Shown: positions 6,638-13,827 of the stretch, piece after piece
How the letters are laid out: every line of letters starts with the position of its first letter
How positions within the stretch are numbered: the first letter of the stretch is position 1
DNA from: Rubritepida sp.
GTDB lineage: Bacteria > Pseudomonadota > Alphaproteobacteria > Acetobacterales > Acetobacteraceae
Direction: 5' to 3'
Length of the DNA: 19,343 bases
NCBI GenBank assembly: GCA_007129145.1
Contig: SKWC01000155.1
Location: 1-19,343 of the forward strand
Translations under genes and position numbers: made by a program
The notes under the pieces: generated by a model
Seen by the model: only the letters and a program-made list of their open reading frames with translations
Databases searched by the model: none
Told to the model about the DNA's origin: nothing

Positions 6638-8082
6638 CCTACACGCTCGAAGGCACCACCGGTCCCTGGGAGGTCGTCATCGGCCTCGAGGTCCATGCCC
6701 AGGTGACCAGCCAAGCCAAGCTGTTCTCCGGCGCCGCAACCGCCTTCGGCGCCGAGCCGAACAGCCAGGTCAGCTTCGTGGATGCCGGCTTCCCCGGCAT
6801 GCTGCCCGTGATCAACGCCGAATGCATCGCCCAGGCGGTGCGCACCGGCCTCGGCCTGAACGCCGAGATCCATCTCTGGTCGCGCTTCGACCGGAAGAAT
6901 TATTTCTACGCGGACCTGCCGCAGGGCTACCAGATCAGCCAGTACGCCCACCCCATCGTGGGCCAGGGCGCGGTGGAGGTCACGCTGGCGGACGGGTCCA
7001 CCAAGACCATCGGCATCACCCGCCTGCATCTGGAACAGGACGCCGGCAAGTCGCTGCACGACCAGCACCCGACGAAATCCTACATCGACCTCAACCGCTC
7101 GGGCGTGGCGCTGATGGAGATCGTCAGCGAACCCGACATGCGCTCCCCGGAGGAGGCCGGCGCCTACCTGGCCAAGCTGCGCCAGATCATGCGCTACCTC
7201 GGCACCTGCGACGGCAACATGGACGAGGGCTCCATGCGCGCCGACGTCAATGTCTCGGTCCGCCGCGCCGGCGAGGGCTACCGCACGCGCTGCGAGGTGA
7301 AGAACGTCAACTCCATCCGCTTCGTCATGCAGGCGGTGGAGGCCGAGGCGCGGCGCCAGATCGAGGTCTGGGAATCCGGCGGGACGGTCGAGCAGGAGAC
7401 GCGGCTGTTCGACACGGCCCGCGGCGTGACGCGCTCGATGCGCTCCAAGGAGGATGCGCATGACTACCGCTATTTCCCCGACCCCGACCTGCCGCCCTTG
7501 GTGCTGGAGCAGGGCTGGGTGGACCAGCTCAAGGCCGGCCTGCCCGAACTGCCCGACCAGCGCCGCGCCCGCTACGCCGCGCTGGGCCTGTCCGCCTATG
7601 ACGCCCAGGTCCTGACTGCCGAGCGCGAGACCGCGGCCTTCTTCGAGGAGGTGGCGCACGGCCGCGACGCCAAGGCCGCGGCGAATTGGGTGACGGGCGA
7701 TTATTTCGCCGCGCTGAACCGGCTGAAGCGCACGGTCACCGACAGCCCGGTGAGTGCGAAGCACCTGGGCGAACTCCTGGACCTGATGGCCGACGGCACG
7801 CTCTCGGGCAAGCTGGCCAAGGAGGTGTTCGAGGCGATGCTGGAGGCCGACGAGGCCCCCGGCGCCATCGTCGAGAAGCGCGGCCTGCGCCAGGTGACGG
7901 ACAGCAGCGCCATCGAGGCGGTGGTGGACGAGGTGCTGGCGAAGAACGCCGACAAGGTCGCCGACTACAGGTCGGGCAAGGACAAGCTGTTCGGCTTCTT
8001 CGTCGGCCAGACGATGAAGGCCATGGCCGGCAAGGGTAATCCCGCGCTGGTGAACGAGGTGCTGAAGCGCCGCCTGGCCTGA
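6634..8082 (+). CDS. gatB: Aspartyl/glutamyl-tRNA amidotransferase subunit B
   Basis: GatB binds mischarged tRNA, phosphorylates the glutamyl or aspartyl group with ATP and accepts the ammonia made by GatA. The 482-residue protein starts with VVIGLEVHAQ at 14-23. It carries the family signatures FDRKNYFYADLPQGYQIS (85-102), LMEIVSEPDM (160-169) and RCEVKNVNSIRF. It ends with the helical tail domain (GFFVGQTMKAMAGKGNP) that contacts tRNA. Length is as expected. It is the third gene of gatCAB, joined to gatA by a 4-base overlap. The presence of the three-subunit enzyme suggests the organism makes Gln-tRNA and/or Asn-tRNA by the indirect route, as alphaproteobacteria usually do. Confidence 0.97.
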   Translation: MTYTLEGTTGPWEVVIGLEVHAQVTSQAKLFSGAATAFGAEPNSQVSFVDAGFPGMLPVINAECIAQAVRTGLGLNAEIHLWSRFDRKNYFYADLPQGYQISQYAHPIVGQGAVEVTLADGSTKTIGITRLHLEQDAGKSLHDQHPTKSYIDLNRSGVALMEIVSEPDMRSPEEAGAYLAKLRQIMRYLGTCDGNMDEGSMRADVNVSVRRAGEGYRTRCEVKNVNSIRFVMQAVEAEARRQIEVWESGGTVEQETRLFDTARGVTRSMRSKEDAHDYRYFPDPDLPPLVLEQGWVDQLKAGLPELPDQRRARYAALGLSAYDAQVLTAERETAAFFEEVAHGRDAKAAANWVTGDYFAALNRLKRTVTDSPVSAKHLGELLDLMADGTLSGKLAKEVFEAMLEADEAPGAIVEKRGLRQVTDSSAIEAVVDEVLAKNADKVADYRSGKDKLFGFFVGQTMKAMAGKGNPALVNEVLKRRLA

Positions 8083-8110
8083 CCGGCCGCGCAACATATG
8101 TATTGGCCGG
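8083..8110. repeat. Imperfect dyad after gatB (possible weak terminator)
   Basis: CCGGCC at 8083-8088, starting directly after the gatB stop codon, pairs with GGCCGG at 8105-8110. The loop contains the 8-base palindrome ACATATGT (8094-8101). TTTCCC follows at 8111. The A/T-rich loop stands out in a very GC-rich background. It may form a weak terminator hairpin or a protein-binding site ahead of the next gene; the T run is too short to be convincing. The structure is seen in the sequence; the role is inferred. Confidence 0.35.
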
Positions 8111-8160
8111 TTTCCCGGCGCCTGCCATGCTGTCCGCGCAAGCGGCCACCAAGGCCGTGC

Positions 8161-8166
8161 AGGAGG
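8161..8166 (+). promoter_or_regulatory. Strong Shine-Dalgarno site for the TctC-like gene
   Basis: AGGAGG lies 4 bases before the ATG at 8171. It is the strongest ribosome-binding site I see in the window, and it fixes the start of the binding-protein gene. Confidence 0.75.
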
Positions 8167-8170
8167 AACC

Positions 8171-9145
8171 ATGTCCATCACCCGTCGCGCCGCCTTCGCG
8201 GCCATGCCCGCGCTTGGGCTCCCGCTGGCTGCCGCCTCGGCGCAGTCCTTCCCCGAGCGGAACCTGCGCTACATCGTCCCCTTCCCGCCCGCGGGCCTCA
8301 CGGACATCATGGCGCGCCTCGTGGCCGAGCGCCTGTCCGAGACCCTGGGCCAGCCGGTGGTGGTGGAGAACCGCGCCGGCGGCAACGCCATGATCGGCGC
8401 CGACGCCGCGGCGCGGGCCGTGCCCGACGGGCACACGCTGCTCGCCATCACCATGACGCACACCGTCAACACCACGCTGTTTCCCAACGCGACCTACGAC
8501 CTGATGCGCGACTTCCGGCCCATTTCGGTCCTGGGTTCGCTGCCGCTGGTGGTCTGCGTGAATGTGAACAACCCGGCCCGCACGCTGCAGGACCTGATCG
8601 GCCAGGCGCGGGCGGGCGTGCTGAACGGCGGCTCCTCGGGCAATGGCTCGCCGCCACATCTGGGGCTGGAGCTGTTCCGCCGCGTCTCGGGCGCGGCGCA
8701 GAACGTCAACCACATCCCCTACCGTGGCGGGGCGCCCTCGGTGACGGATCTGGCGGGTGGAACGCTGGACCTGCTGGTGTCCAACCTGCCCGAATGCCTG
8801 CCGCAGGTCCGCGGCGGGCGGCTGCGGGCGCTGGCCATCACCAGCGAGGCGCGCCACCGCCTGCTGCCCGATGTGCCCACCGTGGCGGAAGCGGGCGCGC
8901 CCGACATGACCATGACCAACTGGACGGCGGTGCTGACCAATTCCGCCGTGCCGGAAGCCGCCTTCGTGGAAATCTCGCGCGCCGTGCAAAGCGCCATGCG
9001 CCATGCGGACACACGCCGCCGCGCCGAGGATGGCGGCTTCGACGTGCTGGGCTGGGAGCCCGACCGCTCGCGCGTGTTCATGGCCTCGGAAGTGGCGCGC
9101 TGGGCCGATCTGATCCGCGCGGCCGACATCCGCGTGGAAGGGTAA
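8171..9145 (+). CDS. Tripartite tricarboxylate transporter-type periplasmic binding protein (TctC/Bug family), orphan
   Basis: This 324-residue Bug/TctC-family binding protein would capture a carboxylate or similar solute in the periplasm. The N-terminus MSITRRAAFAAMPALGLPLAAASA is a signal peptide, possibly Tat (TRRAAF), with likely cleavage near ASA-Q. The mature start is canonical for Bug proteins: IVPFPPAGLTD at 35-45, where the loop Asp45 would face the ligand, then LGQPVVVENRAGG and PDGHTLL. Further on are the typical YRGGAP and LRALAITS segments and PDVPTVAEAG. No membrane TctA/TctB genes are next to it. It could work with the tctBA genes at 13828-15844 or with distant ones, or act as a sensor. 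It appears to lead a cluster with the TIM-barrel and DUF849 genes. The ligand cannot be predicted. Confidence 0.92.
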   Translation: MSITRRAAFAAMPALGLPLAAASAQSFPERNLRYIVPFPPAGLTDIMARLVAERLSETLGQPVVVENRAGGNAMIGADAAARAVPDGHTLLAITMTHTVNTTLFPNATYDLMRDFRPISVLGSLPLVVCVNVNNPARTLQDLIGQARAGVLNGGSSGNGSPPHLGLELFRRVSGAAQNVNHIPYRGGAPSVTDLAGGTLDLLVSNLPECLPQVRGGRLRALAITSEARHRLLPDVPTVAEAGAPDMTMTNWTAVLTNSAVPEAAFVEISRAVQSAMRHADTRRRAEDGGFDVLGWEPDRSRVFMASEVARWADLIRAADIRVEG

Positions 9146-9242
9146 GGGCAAGCCCGCAGCTTGACTCCCCCGCCCGGCAATTCTTCCCTCATGGCAGAGA
9201 AGTCGACCGGGCGGGCCGAGCCCCCCGGCAATGGGGGAACGC

Positions 9243-10079
9243 ATGGCAGAGAGTTTTCAGGACCGCATCGGCATTGATTTCGGCGCGCGCCTGCCGATCG
9301 AGGAGGCCATCGCCTGGTCGGCGCGGAACGCCGTCCGCTACATCGATGTCCGGCTGGGCGACACTGGAAATGTCTTCGCCGATTTCGACCAGGCGCGGCT
9401 GAAGGCCACGCGGGATGCGGCCGACAGGGCGGGGGTGCATCTGGGGCTGCACACGCTCTCGGCGGTGAATGTGGCCGAGACCGCGCCCTTCCTGCGCGAG
9501 GCGGTGGACGAATATCTGGAGCGCTACATCGACCTGGCCGGGCCGCTCGGCGCGCGCTGGATCGTGATGCATGCCGGCTACCACTTCACCGGCGACTATG
9601 AGCGGCGCGTGCAGACCGGCATCGCGCGACTGCAGCGGCTGGGCGACTACGCGCTGAAGCGCGGCGTGCGCCTGCTGCTGGAGAACATGAACCCCGAGCC
9701 CGCGGATGCCGAGGTGCGCTACCTGGCCTGCGACATCCCCGAGACCGAGCGCTTCCTCTCCGCCCTCGACCCTGCCGCCATCGGCTGGAGCTTCACCGCC
9801 AACCACGCGCATATGCTGCCCGTGGGCGTGCGCGGCTTCTTCGAGCATTTCGGCCCGGCCCGGATGGAGGAGGTGCGCCTCGCGGACAACCGCGGCGGCA
9901 AGGAGGAGCACCTCAAGCCCGGCGAGGGCAACCTCGACTTCGAGGATTGCTTCGCCGCCATCGAGGGCGCCGGCTACCGGGGCCACTACATGCTGGCCTA
10001 CGGCACCATCGAGGACATGCAGCAGGGCCGCGAGGAACTGGGCGCGCGGGCGGTGCGCGCCGGCATCGCGGCGGCCTGA
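9243..10079 (+). CDS. Sugar phosphate isomerase/epimerase-like TIM-barrel protein
   Basis: This 278-residue protein is of the xylose isomerase-like TIM-barrel (AP endonuclease 2) superfamily. Likely metal ligands stand at the expected strand ends: His70 (GLHTLS), His110 (VMHAGYH), Glu147 (LLLENMN), His188/His190 (NHAHM), Asp215 (RLADNRG) and His223 within EEHLKPGEGNLDF. Such enzymes isomerise or epimerise sugars and keto acids, or act as dehydratases or aldolases; the substrate here is unknown. I choose the ATG at 9243 because GGGGGA precedes it and the upstream ATG at 9231 has no comparable site. The next gene, for a DUF849 protein, starts 18 bases after its stop, so they likely share a transcript. 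The context (binding protein, DUF849 pair, SDR) suggests a catabolic step. The fold is confident, the function is not. Confidence 0.87.
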   Translation: MAESFQDRIGIDFGARLPIEEAIAWSARNAVRYIDVRLGDTGNVFADFDQARLKATRDAADRAGVHLGLHTLSAVNVAETAPFLREAVDEYLERYIDLAGPLGARWIVMHAGYHFTGDYERRVQTGIARLQRLGDYALKRGVRLLLENMNPEPADAEVRYLACDIPETERFLSALDPAAIGWSFTANHAHMLPVGVRGFFEHFGPARMEEVRLADNRGGKEEHLKPGEGNLDFEDCFAAIEGAGYRGHYMLAYGTIEDMQQGREELGARAVRAGIAAA

Positions 10080-10097
10080 GCAAGGGGAAAGCGAAGC

Positions 10098-10979
10098 ATG
10101 TCGAAGAAGCTGATCATCATGGCGCGGGTGAATGAATACGCCCCGCGCGACCGCAACCCGCACATCCCCTTCACCCCGGAGGAGATCGGCGAGGCGGCGG
10201 CCGCCTGCCGCGCCGCCGGTGCGGCCATCGTGCATTTCCACGCACGCAACGACGACGGCTCACCCAGCCACGACCCGGAGCGCTACCTCGCCACCATCCG
10301 CGCCATCCGCGAGCGCAGCGACATCCTGATCGACTGCACGCTGGGCCAGGCCACCATCAAGGGCGATGAGGCGCGGGCTGCGCATATCGCGCGGATGAAG
10401 GGCGGGCCGGCCTTCCGCGCGGACCTGGCCGCGATCGACGTGGGCAGCACCAACATCGACGTCTATGACGCGGCGCAGAAGCGGTTCACGACGCAGGACA
10501 AGACCTACGTCAACAACATCTCGACCTGCATGTATCTGGCGAAGCAGATGGACGATGTGGGGGTGAAGCCGCACCTCACCTGCTGGACCATCCCCTTCCT
10601 GCGCGCCGCCGACGCCCTGCTCGACATGGGGGTGTTCCAGGAACCCGCCTATGTGCAGTTCGCCTTCTGCGAGGGCGGGATCATCGGCGGGCATCCCTGC
10701 ACGATCCGCAGCACCCTGGCTTTCCTCGACGTGATGCCGGCCAACCGCCGCATCGAGTGGACCGTGACCTGCAAGGAGGGCAACCTGCTGCCCGCGGCCG
10801 CGGTGGCGATCGAACAGGGTGGCCACATCTCGCCGGGCATCGGCGACTACCCCTATCCGGAACTGGGCGCGCCGACCAACGCGGCGGTGGTGGATTTCTT
10901 CGCGCGCATGGCCCGCGCCTATGGCCGCGAGACCGCCACGCCGGCCGAGGCGCGGGCGATGCTGAACATTCCAGGCTGA
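10098..10979 (+). CDS. DUF849 / BKACE-like protein, divergent copy 1
   Basis: This 293-residue protein is of the DUF849 (beta-keto acid cleavage enzyme) family. Members studied use a zinc ion and acetyl-CoA to split beta-keto acids such as 3-keto-5-aminohexanoate. The N-terminal pattern PHIPFTPEEI and the zinc-binding HFH at residues 46 and 48 fit exactly. The C-terminal family block normally reads roughly GGHIRxGxED; here it is GGHISPGIGD (241-250). Thus the third zinc ligand (Glu230 of the lysine-pathway enzyme Kce, numbering from memory) is Gly249 and the conserved Arg is Ser245, while Asp250 remains. The strand motif around VEVYESG is also changed (TCWTIPF). The neighbouring copy shows the same changes, so this is a distinct subgroup and not a decayed gene. 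An AAGGGGAAA ribosome site precedes the start. The reaction is unknown. Confidence 0.88.
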   Translation: MSKKLIIMARVNEYAPRDRNPHIPFTPEEIGEAAAACRAAGAAIVHFHARNDDGSPSHDPERYLATIRAIRERSDILIDCTLGQATIKGDEARAAHIARMKGGPAFRADLAAIDVGSTNIDVYDAAQKRFTTQDKTYVNNISTCMYLAKQMDDVGVKPHLTCWTIPFLRAADALLDMGVFQEPAYVQFAFCEGGIIGGHPCTIRSTLAFLDVMPANRRIEWTVTCKEGNLLPAAAVAIEQGGHISPGIGDYPYPELGAPTNAAVVDFFARMARAYGRETATPAEARAMLNIPG

Positions 10980-10997
10980 CGGGGACCCGCACAGGCC

Positions 10998-11867
10998 ATG
11001 AAGAAGAAGCTGATCATCAACGTCCGCCTCAATGAGTGGGAGATGCGCGGGCCCAACCCGCACATCCCCTACTCGCCCCAGGAAATCGCCGAGGATGCGG
11101 CGCGCTGCCGCGAGGCCGGCGCCTCCATCGTGCATGTGCACGCCCGCGGCCCCAATGGCGAGCGCAGCCACAGCCCCGAGCTCTACGCCGAGATCACCCG
11201 CGAGATCCGCGCGCGCAGCGACATCCTGATCCACACCACCCTGGGCAATGTCTATCTGGAGGGCGACGCCAAGGACCGGGTCAAGCATGTGGCGGCGTCC
11301 AAGCCGGACATCGCCACCATCGACATCGGCAGCACCAACATGGACCGCTACAACCCGGCCGAGAAGCGCTGGGAGACCACCGACAAGGTGTATGAGAACA
11401 GCATCGAGAGCTGCATGTTCTTCGCCCGCACCATGAAGGAGCTGGGGGTGAAACCCTCGGTGGGCATCTGGACGGTGGCCTTCATGCGCGCCACCGCCGC
11501 CTTCATCGAGATGGGGCTGCTGGACAGCCCGGCGCTGGCCAAGATCCCGCTGTGCGGCGGCAGCCGGCTGGCCGGGCATGAGGCCACGCCGGCGGGGCTG
11601 GCCGCCTTCTTCCACGCCATGCCGAAGGACGAGAGCCTGCAATGGGCGGTGTGCACCAAGCACGCCAACATCTTCCCTTGCGCGGCGGTGGCGATCGCGG
11701 AGGGCGGGCATGTGGCGCCCGGCCTCGGCGACTACCACTACCCGGAGCTGGGCTGCCCCACCAATGCCGACATCGTGCACCGGGTGGCCCGCATGTCGCG
11801 CGACATGGGCCGCGAGGTGGCCACCCCGGAGGAGGCGCGGGCGATTTTGAACATGCCCGCCGCCTGA
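10998..11867 (+). CDS. DUF849 / BKACE-like protein, divergent copy 2
   Basis: This 289-residue paralogue of the preceding gene starts 18 bases after its stop. The two proteins share 32 of their first 50 residues, including NPHIP and the HxH zinc pair (His46, His48, as HVHAR). They also share the unusual C-terminal block GGHVAPGLGDYHYPELG (236-252), in which the usual zinc-ligand Glu is Gly244 and Asp245 is kept. They differ in the putative substrate region: copy 1 has EGGIIGGHPC where copy 2 has CGGSRLAGHEAT, so they may act on different substrates or form a hetero-oligomer. No signal peptide, so cytoplasmic. It ends 9 bases before the stop of the convergent SDR gene, with no terminator visible between them. 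The family is clear; the reaction is not. Confidence 0.88.
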   Translation: MKKKLIINVRLNEWEMRGPNPHIPYSPQEIAEDAARCREAGASIVHVHARGPNGERSHSPELYAEITREIRARSDILIHTTLGNVYLEGDAKDRVKHVAASKPDIATIDIGSTNMDRYNPAEKRWETTDKVYENSIESCMFFARTMKELGVKPSVGIWTVAFMRATAAFIEMGLLDSPALAKIPLCGGSRLAGHEATPAGLAAFFHAMPKDESLQWAVCTKHANIFPCAAVAIAEGGHVAPGLGDYHYPELGCPTNADIVHRVARMSRDMGREVATPEEARAILNMPAA

Positions 11868-11876
11868 AGCCCGCGC

Positions 11877-12668
11877 TCAAACCAGCCCGCGCGCGATCCC
11901 GCCGTCCACATTGACGGTCTGGCCGGTGACATAGCTGGCGCGCGGGCTGGCCAGCCACACCGCCATGGCCGCCACCTCCTCGGCCTGGCCGAAGCGCCCC
12001 AGCGGGATCTCATGGGCGAATTCGGCGAACACCGCCTCGCGCGTGATGCCGCGCTCGGCGGCCAGGCGGTCGGCGCGCTCGGTCCACAGCCGGGTCACGG
12101 TGCGGCCGGGGGCCACGCTGTTCACCCTTATGCCCTCATGCGCGTATTCGGCGGCCAACGTCTTCACGAGCGCCAGCAGCCCCGCCTTGTGCACGTTGGA
12201 GACGATCTGGTTCGGGTAGGGCATGCGCGCGGCCGCCGCGCCCAGGATGACCACCGCAGGCGCCTCGCCCTGGCGCAGCGCGGGCAGGGCCGCGCGCACG
12301 ACCCGCACCGCCGAGAGCACGTTGAAGACATGGTTGGCCTGCCAATCCGCGTCGGTCAGCGCCTCGAAGCCGGAGCGGATGGACCCGCCCACGCAGTCGA
12401 TCACCGCATCGAGCCCGCCCAGCGCATCCTGCGCCGCGGCCACCAGCGCCTCGGCCGCACCGGCCTCGGTGATGTCGCCAACGGCGGTGTGGGGGCGGTT
12501 GTTGGTGGCGGTGGCGATGGAATCGGCGGTTGCGGCGATGCCCTCGGCGCTGCGCGAGGCGATCAGCAGATGCGCGCCTTCCTCGGCCAGCAGGCGCGCG
12601 ATGGCGCCGCCGATGCCCACCGATGCGCCCACGACCAGCACGCGCCGCCCCTCATAGCGCAGATCCAT
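11877..12668 (-). CDS. Atypical short-chain dehydrogenase/reductase (catalytic Ser and Tyr replaced)
   Basis: This 263-residue SDR has a Rossmann fold. The cofactor motif is GASVGIG at 14-20, with Arg39 after strand 2 hinting at NADPH. The catalytic Asn116 and Lys161 are in their expected places, and the end motif YVTGQTVNVDGG is normal. But the Tyr of YxxxK is Ser157 (SNVHK), and the Ser thirteen residues before it is Ala144 (LGAAAARMP). A subgroup of SDRs annotated as beta-ketoacyl-ACP-reductase-like has an SN-x-x-R/K pattern like this, so it is probably a real lineage. Whether it is an active oxidoreductase is uncertain. The ATG at 12668 follows AGAGGA. It is divergent from the tctCBA operon across a 135-base regulatory gap and convergent with the DUF849 pair, which suggests a shared pathway. 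Confidence 0.9.
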   Translation of the reverse strand: MDLRYEGRRVLVVGASVGIGGAIARLLAEEGAHLLIASRSAEGIAATADSIATATNNRPHTAVGDITEAGAAEALVAAAQDALGGLDAVIDCVGGSIRSGFEALTDADWQANHVFNVLSAVRVVRAALPALRQGEAPAVVILGAAAARMPYPNQIVSNVHKAGLLALVKTLAAEYAHEGIRVNSVAPGRTVTRLWTERADRLAAERGITREAVFAEFAHEIPLGRFGQAEEVAAMAVWLASPRASYVTGQTVNVDGGIARGLV

Positions 12669-12714
12669 GAAATTCCTCTCTTTCCTTTGCCGTCTCGGCG
12701 GGCGTGCGGCGCTG

Positions 12715-12744
12715 TTGACTGCCGGCCGCCTGGGTCCATACAGT
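12715..12744 (+). promoter_or_regulatory. Candidate sigma-70 promoter for tctCBA
   Basis: A -35-like TTGACT at 12715-12720 and a -10-like TACAGT at 12739-12744 are separated by 18 bases, matching consensus at 5 and 4 of 6 positions. They lie upstream of the tctC gene and predict transcription from about 12751, leaving a leader of roughly 50 bases. This is the best promoter match I found. It remains a prediction. Confidence 0.45.
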
Positions 12745-12752
12745 CAGGTCAA
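12716..12752. promoter_or_regulatory. Candidate operator: inverted repeat over the tctC promoter
   Basis: TGACTG (12716-12721) and CAGTCA (12741-12746) are perfect inverted repeats. A second GTCA directly follows (GTCAGGTCA at 12743-12751). The repeats overlap both the -35 and -10 candidates in the divergent SDR/tctC gap, a layout typical of a repressor or LysR/GntR-type site. No regulator gene is in the window. The repeat is seen; its role is inferred. Confidence 0.3.
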
Positions 12753-12803
12753 GCACCGCGAAAGGGCCGGAATGCACCGGTTCCTCGTTCAGGGATGGAA
12801 ATC

Positions 12804-13814
12804 ATGCTCAAGAATAAAACGGGTGTTTCGCGCCGCCTTCTCCTCGGCGCCGCTGGCGCCGCGACGCTGGCCGCGCCGGCCACGCTGCGTGCGCAGGCCT
12901 ATCCGTCGCGCCCCATCAGCCTGCTCGTGCCCTTCGCCACAGGCGGCTACAACGACCGCCTGGCGCGCGCCTTCGCGCCCTTCCTCTCGCGCCAGCTGGG
13001 CCAGCCGGTGACGGTGGTGAACCGGCCGGGCGGCGGCGGAATGCTGGGCCACACCTTTGCGCTGCAGCAGCCGATGGACGGCTACACGCTGATGATCACC
13101 TCGGCGGGGCCCTACATCCCGCTGACCATCCTCACTCGGAACGCGCGTTTTGCGGTCGAGGACTTCTGGATGGTCAACCTGCCCTCGCGCGATTCGACGC
13201 TGATGGCGACGTCGCGCGACAAGCCCTTCCAGTCGGTCACCGATGTGCTGGACGCGCTGAAGCGCGACCCGCGCAGCTTGGTGGTGGGCGTGCAGCCGGC
13301 CTCCGCGGATCTGGTGAACCTCACCCTGCTGTTCCGCGCGCATGACATCGATGTCTCTCGCGTGCGCACCGTCACCTATGACGGTGGCGGCCCGGCCCGC
13401 AACGCGACCGCGGGCGGCGTCATTGACGTGGGCTTCGTGGGCGGCGAGGGCTTCCTGCCACTGGCGGACCGCATCCGCCCGCTGCTGACCTTCTCCGACG
13501 AGCGCGCGGAAGGCTTCCCCGACACCCCCACCATCATGGAGCACGCCCAGCAGGCCGGCTTCCAGGGCGAGTATCTGGACGGCTCCCAGCGCGGCCTCGT
13601 CATTCCGACCCGCCTGAAGGATGAGCAGCCGGCCATCTATGCGCGCATCCTTGAAGCGACGGAGGCGGCAACCAAGGACCCCGAATGTGTCAGCACGCTG
13701 CAGGGGCAACAGTTGGCGACGCGCTGGTACGGACCGGAGGCGTCCAACCGCGCTTATCTCGAAGGCGCCTCGCTGATGCAGCGCTTCGCCGACATTTTGC
13801 GCGGCGGCGCCTGA
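12804..13814 (+). CDS. tctC: Tripartite tricarboxylate transporter substrate-binding protein TctC, divergent
   Basis: This 336-residue periplasmic binding protein of the TctC/Bug family is the first gene of a tctC-tctB-tctA operon. The signal SRRLLLGAAGAATLAAPATLRA has a twin arginine (Arg10-Arg11) and probable cleavage near residue 30. The mature start matches the family: AYPSRPISLLVPFATGGYND with Asp51 in the ligand loop, LGQPVTVVNRPGGGG at about 65-79, and DGYTLM. The middle of the protein is less canonical than in the orphan binding protein at 8171. For example, the usual YRGGAP reads TYDGGGPARNA, so the two should bind different ligands. The ATG at 12804 is preferred because GGGATGGA lies at the right distance; an in-frame ATG at 12795 has no such site. 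The ligand is unknown. Confidence 0.9.
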   Translation: MLKNKTGVSRRLLLGAAGAATLAAPATLRAQAYPSRPISLLVPFATGGYNDRLARAFAPFLSRQLGQPVTVVNRPGGGGMLGHTFALQQPMDGYTLMITSAGPYIPLTILTRNARFAVEDFWMVNLPSRDSTLMATSRDKPFQSVTDVLDALKRDPRSLVVGVQPASADLVNLTLLFRAHDIDVSRVRTVTYDGGGPARNATAGGVIDVGFVGGEGFLPLADRIRPLLTFSDERAEGFPDTPTIMEHAQQAGFQGEYLDGSQRGLVIPTRLKDEQPAIYARILEATEAATKDPECVSTLQGQQLATRWYGPEASNRAYLEGASLMQRFADILRGGA

Positions 13815-13827
13815 GCGCGCGACGCCC

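Noticed and set aside
6295..8205. Long open frame (636 codons) on the minus strand opposite gatA/gatB
   Set aside because: It is antisense to well-conserved gatA and gatB, has a low-complexity His/Arg/Gly/Ala composition and no recognisable domain. Such frames are expected from codon bias in very GC-rich DNA.
9161..9189. TTGACT at 9161 as a promoter for the TIM-barrel and DUF849 genes
   Set aside because: At 17-base spacing the -10 position reads TTCCCT, only two of six matches, so I do not call a promoter.
7736..9244. 502-codon minus-strand frame over the gatB end and the TctC-like gene
   Set aside because: It spans two convincing plus-strand genes and their gap; the composition is typical of a shadow frame.
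10260..11780. 506-codon frame on the minus strand opposite the DUF849 pair
   Set aside because: It mirrors the coding frame of two clear genes and carries no motif, so it is a GC artefact.
11868..11876. Terminator between the convergent DUF849 copy 2 and SDR genes
   Set aside because: Only 9 bases separate the stops, and no hairpin with a T tract is visible.
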